Source of the DNA: Helicobacter pullorum NCTC 12824
Lineage (GTDB): Bacteria; Campylobacterota; Campylobacteria; Campylobacterales; Helicobacteraceae
Length of the DNA stretch: 64,000 nucleotides
Direction: 5' to 3'
Assembly: GCF_017979475.1 (NCBI RefSeq)
Contig: NZ_JAERIT010000004.1
Coordinates: 1-64,000 of the forward strand
Shown in pieces: positions 54,143-61,889 of the stretch; positions within the stretch are counted from its first letter, which is position 1, and every line of letters begins with the position of its first letter. Position numbers and translations under genes: made by a program. Below the pieces are notes generated by a model. The model was not told where the DNA came from. It saw nothing but the letters and a program-made list of their open reading frames with translations, and did no database searches.

Positions 54143-55411
54143 TTAAATATGTGTAAATTTTTCTCTCAAGATTTTTTTGCCAAATTCAACCCCGGGTTGA
54201 TTATATGTATCTATTTGTAACAAAACCCCCACACAAGAAGTGAGTAGCTCATAATAAAAAATCAATTCTCCAACACTTTCTTCGCATAAGGAAGCTAAAA
54301 CCAAGGAATCCACAGGCACATTTTGGGCAATAATGCTTGCTTTGGTAGCTACACATTGCAATTTAAGAAGATTATTAAATGAAGTGTTATTGACAAAATC
54401 GGTAGCTTCAAGTCCTTTTAGACTAATATTTGGTATGTAAAGTGATTTTTGTGAAAGTTTTTCAACGCTCAAAAAAGTTACACTTTTATTTTGAGGACCT
54501 TGCATAATGAGCTGCAAAAAAGAATGTTGGTCAATGCTGCCAATTAAGGCAATGGGTGTTAAGCCTCTTTTGTTTTGTTGATAATCGAGTTTTCCAAGAG
54601 ATTCTCCCCAAAGCTGCACATACCAAGAATTAAAATGCCTAAAAACGCTGCTATAAGAAAAAAGCACATTAATAGGGTAGGTTGTTTCATTTTTGGCTAG
54701 GAAAATTGCTTTTTTGAGAATTTCACTTTTCTTTTCTATGAAAAACTGAGTAGCGATGTTTTGTGCACCTTTTAGAATATTGCAAATATCATAGCCTAAA
54801 ATTGCAAGGGGTAGCAGTCCAACTGCACTCAAGACAGAGAATCTACCGCCGATATTTGGTTTAATGGTAAAAGATTGAATATTTTCTGTCTTGCTCCATT
54901 GGAAGAGTGGAGAGTCTTCATCGGTAATTGTGATGAGGCGTTTTTTGTTTTTTGTTTCTAATAAACAAAAGCGTTTGAGGACATATTTAAAAAGTGAAGT
55001 GGTTTCGATGGTTAATCCAGATTTTGAAATGACAATAAAAAGCGATTCTTCACATTTTACGCGTTGTAAATCTTTGTGTATCATAATAGGATCTGTGTGC
55101 TCTAAAAAGCGTATTTTGATATTTTTGCGATTGTTTTGGTGAGAGAGGAGGGCATCAATAGCTTTTGTCCCAAGGGAACTTCCACCAATTCCGATAATAA
55201 CTAGGGTTTTAATGTTTTGTAGAAAAGCTTGATTGGTGTGAATATAATCAAATATAGCCCGGTTATCTTCATAGGGTAAATTGTAATAACCGCTTGTGCC
55301 ATTTGCTTTTTCGGTTAGAATTTTTTGAAAGCAAGATTCTATATTTTCTTTAGAGAAAAGATGAGAATCTTTTGGAATAAATTTTTCATAAGTATTGCTG
55401 AGGTGTATCAT
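54143..55411 (-). CDS. pgi: Glucose-6-phosphate isomerase
   Basis: Isomerises glucose-6-P and fructose-6-P. 422 residues, shorter than the E. coli enzyme (549) but like other compact epsilon types. Motifs: VIIGIGGSSLGTKAIDALL, FIVISKSGLTIETTSL, PNIGGRFSVLSAVGLLPLAI (family signature), and LTSCVGVLLQIDTYNQPGVEFGK in two parts at the end. It overlaps gap by 4 bp (ATGA) as an operon. Confidence 0.94.
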   Translation of the reverse strand: MIHLSNTYEKFIPKDSHLFSKENIESCFQKILTEKANGTSGYYNLPYEDNRAIFDYIHTNQAFLQNIKTLVIIGIGGSSLGTKAIDALLSHQNNRKNIKIRFLEHTDPIMIHKDLQRVKCEESLFIVISKSGLTIETTSLFKYVLKRFCLLETKNKKRLITITDEDSPLFQWSKTENIQSFTIKPNIGGRFSVLSAVGLLPLAILGYDICNILKGAQNIATQFFIEKKSEILKKAIFLAKNETTYPINVLFSYSSVFRHFNSWYVQLWGESLGKLDYQQNKRGLTPIALIGSIDQHSFLQLIMQGPQNKSVTFLSVEKLSQKSLYIPNISLKGLEATDFVNNTSFNNLLKLQCVATKASIIAQNVPVDSLVLASLCEESVGELIFYYELLTSCVGVLLQIDTYNQPGVEFGKKILREKFTHI

Positions 55412-56406
55412 ATAAGACTTCTACCTACAAATGCTGTCATATCAACTAAACGGGTAGAATATCCCCATTCATTGTCATACCAAGCTACAATTTTAACTTG
55501 ATTATTATTGACTACATTGGTGCAATCAGGAATGAAAATTGAACTATACGAAGAGCCAATAAAATCGCTAGATACAAGCTTTTCTTCATCGATGAAAATA
55601 AGATTTTTCATTGATTCTTCTGAAGCTTTTTTGAAGGTTTCATTAATGAGTTCTTTTGTAACATTTTTTTCTACCACACAAGTAAGATCTACTAGGCTAA
55701 CATCTGGTGTTGGGACACGCACTGCAAATCCATTGAGTTTGCCTTTGAGTTCTGGCATAACCAGTCCGATTGCTTTTGCAGCACCCGTTGATGTGGGTAT
55801 CATATTGAGTGCAGCTGCTCTTGCACGACGCAAATCTTTGTGTTTGGAATCTAAAAGATTTTGGTCATTTGTATAGCTGTGGATAGTAGTCATCAAACCG
55901 CTTAAGATTTTGAAATTTTCATGCAATACTTTTGTGAGGGGGGCTAAAGCATTGGTGGTGCAACTCGCATTAGAAATAATAGATTCGCCATTATAGGTTA
56001 AATGATTGACACCATAAACAAAAGTGGGTGTATCTGTGGCTGGAGCAGAGATAACTACACGCTTGATTCCACCATAAAGATGTGCAGAGGCTTTGTGAAT
56101 ATCATTAAAAGCCCCTGTGCATTCTATTACAATTTCTGCACCATAATTTCCAAAATTGATTTCTTGAATGTTTCTAGTGCTGATGATTTGGATATTTTGT
56201 TGTTTTCCAATACGGATTTGGTTTTCGCTAATCTTGGTAATTTCGCTTTTTTTGTGAATAGAATCGTATTTTAGTAAATGGATTAAAGTATCAATAGGCA
56301 TTGTGGTGTTGATGGCAACTAGCTCCAAATCATCTCTTTCTCCAAGAATCTTGCAAACACATAAACCAATTCTACCTGTTCCATTGATTGCTACTTTTAT
56401 GGACAT
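55408..56406 (-). CDS. gap: Glyceraldehyde-3-phosphate dehydrogenase
   Basis: NAD-binding start IKVAINGTGRIGLCVCKIL, catalytic Cys in NASCTTNALAPLTKVLH (Cys about 152), GLMTTIHSYTNDQNLLD, RAAALNMIPTSTGAAKAIG and WYDNEWGYSTRLVD. 332 residues. AAGGAGAG precedes the ATG. With pgi it gives two reactions of glycolysis or gluconeogenesis, convenient because Helicobacter lacks phosphofructokinase and typically runs this section toward gluconeogenesis. Confidence 0.96.
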   Translation of the reverse strand: MSIKVAINGTGRIGLCVCKILGERDDLELVAINTTMPIDTLIHLLKYDSIHKKSEITKISENQIRIGKQQNIQIISTRNIQEINFGNYGAEIVIECTGAFNDIHKASAHLYGGIKRVVISAPATDTPTFVYGVNHLTYNGESIISNASCTTNALAPLTKVLHENFKILSGLMTTIHSYTNDQNLLDSKHKDLRRARAAALNMIPTSTGAAKAIGLVMPELKGKLNGFAVRVPTPDVSLVDLTCVVEKNVTKELINETFKKASEESMKNLIFIDEEKLVSSDFIGSSYSSIFIPDCTNVVNNNQVKIVAWYDNEWGYSTRLVDMTAFVGRSLI

Positions 56407-56597
56407 TTTATTCTCTCCTTACTATACCAAAATTTTTAAATTATTTATCAATATTTTTGAGTGAATTTTATTCTTTAATTTTTATGAAATGTTGCTATAT
56501 TATTAAAAAAAACCTTAAAAAACAAATATAAAAGGCTTGAGGTGTGTTAATGGCAAATGTTAGTTTTATTGTTTAAAGGGAGGTGAGAATTTAAGTG

Positions 56598-56666
56598 ATG
56601 AAGCAAAAATATTCAATAAAACTTCAGAAATTCCCTATTTTTTGCATTAAAAGTCTTGAAAAGTAA
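56598..56666 (+). CDS. Possible 22-residue peptide with strong ribosome binding site
   Basis: ATG at 56598, stop TAA at 56664-56666, 10 nt after AAAGGGAGGTGAG, one of the best Shine-Dalgarno matches in the window. The peptide is basic with a small hydrophobic centre (FPIFCI), the general character of AapA-type membrane toxins of Helicobacter, though it lacks their conserved sequence as I know it. No antisense promoter was identified with confidence. Could be chance. Confidence 0.25.
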   Translation: MKQKYSIKLQKFPIFCIKSLEK

Positions 56667-56677
56667 ATATTTTATGC

Positions 56678-56683
56678 TAAAAT
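56678..56683 (+). promoter_or_regulatory. Putative -10 box of the HU gene
   Basis: TATGCTAAAATATG contains TAAAAT with extended TG one base upstream, 37 bp before the ATG at 56720. The same TGCTAAAAT occurs before rplI and selD. Confidence 0.5.
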
Positions 56684-56719
56684 ATGTTGTTCAAAATAAA
56701 AATATGGAGGTTTCCAAAG

Positions 56720-57010
56720 ATGAACAAATCAGAATTTGTTGACTTAGTAAAACAAGTCGGTGAGTATGAAACAAAAAAAGAAGCTGAAAAAGCAATTAGT
56801 GCATTCGTTGCTGCAATTGAAAAAGCTCTTTCCAAAAAAGATGGTAGTGTTGAACTTGTAGGTTTTGGTAAATTTGAAACTGTGCTTCAAAAAGGAAAAG
56901 AAGGAACAGTTCCAGGAACAAATAAAAAATATAAAACAAAAGATAAATTTGTTCCTAAATTTAAAGCAGGTAAAGGTCTTAAAGACGCTGTTGCAGCTGC
57001 AAAAAAATAA
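56720..57010 (+). CDS. hup: HU family DNA-binding protein
   Basis: 96-residue nucleoid protein from ATG 56720 (GGAGG 9 nt upstream). MNKSEFVDLVKQVGEYETKK begins the helical dimerisation part, followed by VELVGFGKFETVLQKGKEG with GFGKF, and the DNA-binding arm GTNKKYKTKDKFVPKFKAGK; the usual Pro of the RNP motif in the arm tip is replaced (TVPGTNKKYKT), a common epsilon variant. Single HU genes are typical of Helicobacter, and the protein binds DNA broadly. A tRNA follows 50 bp downstream. Confidence 0.95.
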   Translation: MNKSEFVDLVKQVGEYETKKEAEKAISAFVAAIEKALSKKDGSVELVGFGKFETVLQKGKEGTVPGTNKKYKTKDKFVPKFKAGKGLKDAVAAAKK

Positions 57011-57060
57011 CTTCTTTGCTCCCTTTGGGGAGCCTTCTTGTGTAAATTCAATAACTTTTT

Positions 57061-57137
57061 GTCCTCGTAGCTCAGCTGGATAGAGCACACGATTCCTAAT
57101 CGTGAGGCCATGCGTTCGAATCGCATCGTGGACACCA
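57061..57137 (+). tRNA. tRNA-Arg (anticodon CCT)
   Basis: 77-nt cloverleaf with encoded CCA. D-stem GCTC/GAGC, anticodon stem CACGA/TCGTG with loop TTCCTAA (anticodon CCT, reads AGG), T-stem ATGCG/CGCAT with TTCGAAT loop, discriminator A. The acceptor stem GTCCTCG/CGTGGAC has a U-U mismatch at the fifth pair. Located 50 bp after the HU gene, possibly on the same transcript. Confidence 0.97.
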
Positions 57138-57175
57138 CTCCAAAAAATGTAGAATTTTAAATATGAGGTAAAGTG

Positions 57176-57880
57176 ATGAGCAAAATAAGTGTAACCATTT
57201 TGGGGATATTTTTTGTGGTATGTAGTATAGTTTTGGGTTATGGGTTTATGCAAGGAATCATGGCTTTTAAATCAATGGATAGAAGTGTTGTAGTCAAAGG
57301 ATTGAGCGAAAGAGAAGTGCAAGCTGATGTGATGATTTTTCCAGTAAGTTTTACGCGAGCTAATAATGATTTGAATCTTTTGTATAGAGATTTGGCAGAA
57401 GATTCTAAAAAGATTTTGATGTTTTTGGAGAAAGAGGGAATTAAAAAAGAGGAAATTACATTAAAAGCTCTAAGGATTACTGACAAAGTGGGAAATTCTT
57501 ATAGCGAAGTTCAAAATATTGCTTATCGCTATAATGGGCAAGGTGAAGTGTTGGTTTATACAAAAGAAGTGGATTTGGGGCGAAAAATATTAGAGAAAAT
57601 CGCAGAACTTGGCAAAGATGGTTTGATTGTCAAGGTTGAGGATTATGAGATTGAATATCTTTATACAAAGCTAAATGATATAAAGCCTCAAATGATAGAG
57701 GAAGCGACTTTTAATGCAAGGGAAGTGGCGAAGAAATTTGCACAAGATTCTCAAAGCAGTTTAGGTAAAATCAAAAAGGCTTCTCAAGGGCAGTTTAGCA
57801 TTTCTAATCGAGATAGGAATACTTCACATATTAAAAAAGTGCGTGTAGTTTCTACTATTGAATATTATTTGAAAGATTAA
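57176..57880 (+). CDS. SIMPL (DUF541) domain membrane-anchored protein
   Basis: 234 residues: an N-terminal signal/anchor helix (about 5-26, TILGIFFVVCSIVLGYGFMQ), then the SIMPL domain with RSVVVKGLSEREVQADVMIF and the C-terminal part VRVVSTIEYYLKD. DUF541 proteins (BP26/OMP28-like) are periplasmic and form rings in Brucella; function unknown. ATG 57176 with GAGG 7 nt upstream is preferred over GTG 57173. Confidence 0.85.
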   Translation: MSKISVTILGIFFVVCSIVLGYGFMQGIMAFKSMDRSVVVKGLSEREVQADVMIFPVSFTRANNDLNLLYRDLAEDSKKILMFLEKEGIKKEEITLKALRITDKVGNSYSEVQNIAYRYNGQGEVLVYTKEVDLGRKILEKIAELGKDGLIVKVEDYEIEYLYTKLNDIKPQMIEEATFNAREVAKKFAQDSQSSLGKIKKASQGQFSISNRDRNTSHIKKVRVVSTIEYYLKD

Positions 57881-58449
57881 TATTTCGCATCGCTTAAGAC
57901 AAATGCCATTAAAACATTAGCGCCATTTGCATAGAGGTATTTTTGTGCCTCTTTGAGCGTGGAGCCTGTAGTGATGATGTCATCTATTAAAATAATTTCT
58001 TTTTTCTCTACATTTTGAGTGAGGTAAAAATTTCGGGGATTGTTTTGGCGAAATTTCAAATCTTTGCCCGCATAAGATACCGGATTTTTGGCTAATAGTG
58101 TGTGGTAGAGTGGCGTAATACCCAAACTTTTTAGATTCTTAAGAAAAATAGCATTATGGGCATAACCTTTTTGGCTGATTTTATCATCAATCCCAATCCC
58201 ATAAGCTTGCAGTGGTTGGTTTAGAATCTCTTTTAGATAAAGATTGATTTTGGAGGTTAAAATTTTATAAATTTTGCTACCGATAATATGGTATTTAGCA
58301 TGGAGTAAATATTCGATATCTTGATAATCATAAAAGCTATAAACTTTAAGATTATCTATTTTTCTAATCTTTGGCTGGATTTTAATATCTTCAAAGCATG
58401 CTTTGCAAAGAGTAAAAAAAGTAAGGTTTCCACATAGCAAACACCGCAA
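57877..58449 (-). CDS. comF: ComF family phosphoribosyltransferase-like protein
   Basis: 190 residues: an N-terminal CxxC zinc-ribbon-like motif (CLLCGN, CKACFED), then a PRTase fold with EIILIDDIITTGSTLKEA, the PRPP loop. ComF homologues are implicated in natural transformation (DNA uptake to cytoplasm), with Helicobacter evidence for HP1473. It follows tmk by 3 bp and overlaps the SIMPL gene's end by 4 bp in convergence. Confidence 0.9.
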   Translation of the reverse strand: MRCLLCGNLTFFTLCKACFEDIKIQPKIRKIDNLKVYSFYDYQDIEYLLHAKYHIIGSKIYKILTSKINLYLKEILNQPLQAYGIGIDDKISQKGYAHNAIFLKNLKSLGITPLYHTLLAKNPVSYAGKDLKFRQNNPRNFYLTQNVEKKEIILIDDIITTGSTLKEAQKYLYANGANVLMAFVLSDAKY

Positions 58450-58452
58450 ATT

Positions 58453-59022
58453 TTACTCTTTGATAAAGTTGATAATTTGTTGAGTGATTGTTGTTTTTGG
58501 AAGATTGGCATTGATAGAAATGTAAGGAAGTTGTAGCTTTTTTATAATGGCTTTTGTTCTTTGTTGGAGTTCCAAAAGATACTCTAGCCCTCTTTGTTCT
58601 ATTTTGTCTTCATTTTTTGATTGGAGGCGTTGTTGTAAATCTTCTTTTTGCAATTCCAAAAATATAACTTTTTGCGGCAATATTCCCTGTGTAGCAAAGA
58701 GATTAAAGGCTTTAAGAGTTTCAAAATCAAAGTCTTTTGCATAAGCCATTCCAGAAATTAAACTTCTATCAGAAATGATTAATTTATCGGGGTTGGCTTT
58801 GAGTATTTCATGGGTGTGTTGTGCCCTATCTGCCAAAAATAGCAACATTTCTGCCCTTGAATCTAATTCAATGGAATCTTCTAATAAGATTTTTCGGAGC
58901 TTTTTTCCAAGAGGGGTAGCACCCGGCTCAAAAGTAAAGATTGCTTCTTGGAGGGCAAGTTTAAGTTCTTGAATCTGTGTGCTTTTGCCGCTAGTATCAA
59001 TTCCTTCAATGACTACATACAT
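58453..59022 (-). CDS. tmk: Thymidylate kinase
   Basis: Phosphorylates dTMP to dTDP. 189 residues: EGIDTSGKSTQIQEL (P-loop), FEPGATPLGKKLRKILL, LLFLADRAQHTHE, and ISDRSLISGMAYAK (DR-Y-type motif). Overlaps coaD by 17 bp; the order comF-tmk-coaD is the H. pylori HP1473-HP1475 order. Confidence 0.95.
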   Translation of the reverse strand: MYVVIEGIDTSGKSTQIQELKLALQEAIFTFEPGATPLGKKLRKILLEDSIELDSRAEMLLFLADRAQHTHEILKANPDKLIISDRSLISGMAYAKDFDFETLKAFNLFATQGILPQKVIFLELQKEDLQQRLQSKNEDKIEQRGLEYLLELQQRTKAIIKKLQLPYISINANLPKTTITQQIINFIKE

Positions 59023-59506
59023 TGCTTTCCTTTATGAAATTGCTTACACTTTTTGGGGTTAAATGCTTGATTTCTCCTCCATGGGATAAGATAGAGCGAA
59101 CAACACTTGAGCTAATAAACGCATTTTGCAAAGAAGGCATAAGATAAATGGTTTCTAGCTTTGGATTTAAAGAGGCATTGGCATAGCCCATTTGCAATTC
59201 ATATTCAAAATCACTCACCGCTCTAAGTCCTCTTATAAGAATATTGGAATTTTGCTCTTTGGCAAAATCAGCTACCAAATTGTCAAAGCCATAGACATAA
59301 AGGGAGGGGAAACTCAATTGAAGTTCTTTGATAGCAAGTTTTGCCATTTCTATGCGTTGTTCTTGACTAAAAAGAGGTTTTTTATTTTCACTTTTTGCCA
59401 CAGCAATGATTAGCCCATCAAAAAGTTTGCAAGCTCTTTGGACAATATCAAGATGCCCATTTGTGATAGGGTCAAAAGTCCCGGGATAAATTGCGATTTT
59501 TGACAT
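59006..59506 (-). CDS. coaD: Phosphopantetheine adenylyltransferase
   Basis: Penultimate step of coenzyme A synthesis. ATG 59506 overlaps the pyrC stop as TAATG, giving 166 residues; the frame before it is unsupported. IYPGTFDPITNGHLDIVQRA contains the TxGH motif; ILIRGLRAVSDFEYELQM and SSSVVRSI are the other family motifs. Confidence 0.95.
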   Translation of the reverse strand: MSKIAIYPGTFDPITNGHLDIVQRACKLFDGLIIAVAKSENKKPLFSQEQRIEMAKLAIKELQLSFPSLYVYGFDNLVADFAKEQNSNILIRGLRAVSDFEYELQMGYANASLNPKLETIYLMPSLQNAFISSSVVRSILSHGGEIKHLTPKSVSNFIKESNVCSH

Positions 59507-60510
59507 TATGCTAAACTCCATTGCAGTGTTTGTCCAGCAAACATCGGGACAATGCCTGCGTATTCTTGTGGGACTTGAAAAGGCTTTTTTGTGAGCATGA
59601 TTTGTTTGCTTGTGCGAGTTAAACCATAAATTTTGCTAGCATTAATGCTAATAAAAGATTCAAGGCTTTCTAATGCGTTATGGGCTTCAAAAGTTTGTGT
59701 GAGTGCTTGAAGCAAAATAGGGGCACTAAAGATTCCAGCAGAGCCTTTTTGGGATTCTTTGTTGCTTTTTAAGTGTGGAGCAGAATCGCTACCAAAAGAG
59801 AATTTTTGATGTGCTTGCAATGCAGTTTGTAATAGAGATTCTTGGTCCTTTTTTGTTTTTAAAATAGGCTTGCAAAAATAATGTGGATTTAGCATTCCCC
59901 CAATCACATCATCTAAGCTTAATAAAATGTGGTGCAAAGTCAAAGTTGCAAAGAGGTTATCATATTTTTCTACCAAAGGAATAGAGCGTCTATCGCTTAA
60001 GTGTTCAAAGATGATTTTTAGCTTAGGAAAATTTTTGGCAAGGTATTCAAAAATGGAATGAAATTCTACTTCTCTATCCAAAACAAAGCCATTTGTTTCT
60101 CCATGAATGCTTAGAATCATTCCCAAATTTTGTGCAATTTCTAAAATTTCTAAAATTTTATCGCTTAAGATTTCGCTTACACCATTTTCGCTTCCTGTGG
60201 TTGCACCTTTTGGGTAGAGTTTTAGTATAAAGATTCCATTATCTTTGGCTTCTTGCAAGTCATCAAGCCCTAAATTTTCATTGAGATATAACGACATTAT
60301 TGGAGTGAAATTGTTTCCTTGTGTGGCTTGTAGGATTCTTTGTTGGTAAGCTAAGGCAGATTTTGTATCTAAGATGGGTGGATTAAGATTTGGCATAATA
60401 AGTGCATAAGAAAAGCTTTTAGCGGTATGTTGTGCGACATTTTGCAGTATCTCTCCATCGCGTAGATGCAAGTGCATATCAAAAGGGGATTGTAGGGTGA
60501 TTTCTTCCAT
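59506..60510 (-). CDS. pyrC: Dihydroorotase
   Basis: Pyrimidine synthesis, cyclisation of carbamoyl-aspartate. 334 residues, class II size. DMHLHLRDG gives the HxH metal site, LKLYPKGATTGSENG the carboxylated Lys, then IHGETN and FEHLSDRRS (metal His), and FSFGSDSAPHLK (Asp). Starts 3 bp after the pgm stop. Confidence 0.94.
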   Translation of the reverse strand: MEEITLQSPFDMHLHLRDGEILQNVAQHTAKSFSYALIMPNLNPPILDTKSALAYQQRILQATQGNNFTPIMSLYLNENLGLDDLQEAKDNGIFILKLYPKGATTGSENGVSEILSDKILEILEIAQNLGMILSIHGETNGFVLDREVEFHSIFEYLAKNFPKLKIIFEHLSDRRSIPLVEKYDNLFATLTLHHILLSLDDVIGGMLNPHYFCKPILKTKKDQESLLQTALQAHQKFSFGSDSAPHLKSNKESQKGSAGIFSAPILLQALTQTFEAHNALESLESFISINASKIYGLTRTSKQIMLTKKPFQVPQEYAGIVPMFAGQTLQWSLA

Positions 60511-60513
60511 TCT

Positions 60514-61881
60514 CTATCCTTTAAAATTAAGTAAATCTAAGAGTGCTTTTTGGTAAGTTTCTTTGGCATATTCGCTTTTGGCTTCAAAGCGAGTTACAAG
60601 CATTGGGGTAGTGTTGCTAGCTCTAATCAATCCCCAACCCTCTTCAAAAATAACTCTCAAACCATCAATATCAATAATTTCTACAATTTTAGGGAAGTTT
60701 GCAGGTGGATTTTTTAGGATTTGTTGTAATTCTTGGATAATTGCAAACTTTTGATTTTCAGTAGTTGGAATCTTGATTTCATCTGTGGAGTAGAGTTTGG
60801 GTAGAGTTTGTAGGATTCTATCAAATTCTAATCCATCTTCTTTGATGAGTTCTAAAACACGTAAAGCTGCATAAATAGCATCATCAAAACCAAAATATCT
60901 ATCATTAAAGAAAATATGCCCACTCACTTCAAATGCAAGATGAGCATTGGTTTCTTTGAGTTTGACTTTGAGATTGCTATGCCCTGTTTTATACATAATG
61001 GCTTTACCGATTTTGTTGATAGATTCAAACATATTTAAAGAGCATTTTACTTCGCCGATGATGATAGGATTTGGAATCTTTTGTGCAAAAATAATAGCTA
61101 ATTCATCACCTTTATAGACTTTATTTTCTTTGATGACTGCTAATCTATCACCATCTCCATCAAAGGCAAATCCAATACCGCCATTTTTTGTTACCAAAGC
61201 TTTAATATCTTTTAGATTTTTTTCTTCGCTTGGATCTGGATGATGGTTTGGGAAAGTCCCATCAGGATTAAGATACAAGCCCTCAAAGTGCAATTCTAGT
61301 CTTTTTAGGATTTCTGTAATCCCAACTCCTGCTATGCCATTGCCACAATCAATGTTAATAGGAATTTTCAAGCCTTTTAAACTTTGAAATTCTTTGGTTA
61401 AAAATTCAATATATTTTTCTAACACATTGAGTTTTTTGGGGTTAGCAGGTTTGGTGTTGATAGAATCTAAAGCATAAAATTTTTGCTCTAGCTGGTAAAT
61501 ATCCTTGCCAAAAAAAGGTTCTTTTAGAAGTGTAATTTTAAAACCATTGTATTGTGGTGGATTGTGTGAGCCTGTAATCATAATGCTACCATCAAGCTTT
61601 AATCCATCAAAATCTGTAAAAAGAGCAAAATATCCTACAGGGGTTGGAATCTGTCCTAAATTGTAAGTGATGATTCCACTTGCTTCAATTCCGCTACAAA
61701 GCCACTGGAAGATGATTTCTGAATGCACTCTTGCATCATAACCAATCCCAAGCGTTTTGCCCCCTCGTTTTTTGAGTTCTTCTCCGATTAGAAAACCAAT
61801 TTTGATTACATTTTCTTCTGTGAGATCTTGATTGTAGATTCCGCGTATATCATATTCTCTAAAAATTGCTAGTTTTTCCAT
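60514..61881 (-). CDS. Phosphomannomutase/phosphoglucomutase
   Basis: Alpha-D-phosphohexomutase, 455 residues. Catalytic phosphoserine in IMITGSHNPPQYNGFK, metal loop AFDGDGDRLAVI, sugar loop FEVSGHIFFN and phosphate-binding ASNTTPMLVTRFEA. The sequence type is the dual PMM/PGM (AlgC-like; ManB) rather than GlmM, which has a longer RGKRE-type start. Supplies mannose-1-P or glucose-1-P for surface glycans. Confidence 0.9.
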   Translation of the reverse strand: MEKLAIFREYDIRGIYNQDLTEENVIKIGFLIGEELKKRGGKTLGIGYDARVHSEIIFQWLCSGIEASGIITYNLGQIPTPVGYFALFTDFDGLKLDGSIMITGSHNPPQYNGFKITLLKEPFFGKDIYQLEQKFYALDSINTKPANPKKLNVLEKYIEFLTKEFQSLKGLKIPINIDCGNGIAGVGITEILKRLELHFEGLYLNPDGTFPNHHPDPSEEKNLKDIKALVTKNGGIGFAFDGDGDRLAVIKENKVYKGDELAIIFAQKIPNPIIIGEVKCSLNMFESINKIGKAIMYKTGHSNLKVKLKETNAHLAFEVSGHIFFNDRYFGFDDAIYAALRVLELIKEDGLEFDRILQTLPKLYSTDEIKIPTTENQKFAIIQELQQILKNPPANFPKIVEIIDIDGLRVIFEEGWGLIRASNTTPMLVTRFEAKSEYAKETYQKALLDLLNFKG

Positions 61882-61889
61882 AAAAATCC

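Larger units (their letters stand above)
56407..56719 (+). other. 313-bp leader region upstream of the HU gene with two mini-ORFs
   Basis: AT-rich spacer between divergent gap and the HU gene. It contains TATATT (56496-56501) as a possible early -10; mini-ORF 1 at 56550-56576 (MANVSFIV, GAGGTG upstream); and mini-ORF 2 at 56598-56666 (MKQKYSIKLQKFPIFCIKSL plus EK, 22 residues) behind AAAGGGAGGTGAG (56575-56587), which overlaps the stop of ORF 1. The HU -10 box lies at 56678-56683. The peptides could be leader peptides or part of an AapA-like type I toxin locus; evidence is only the strong ribosome binding sites. Confidence 0.35.
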
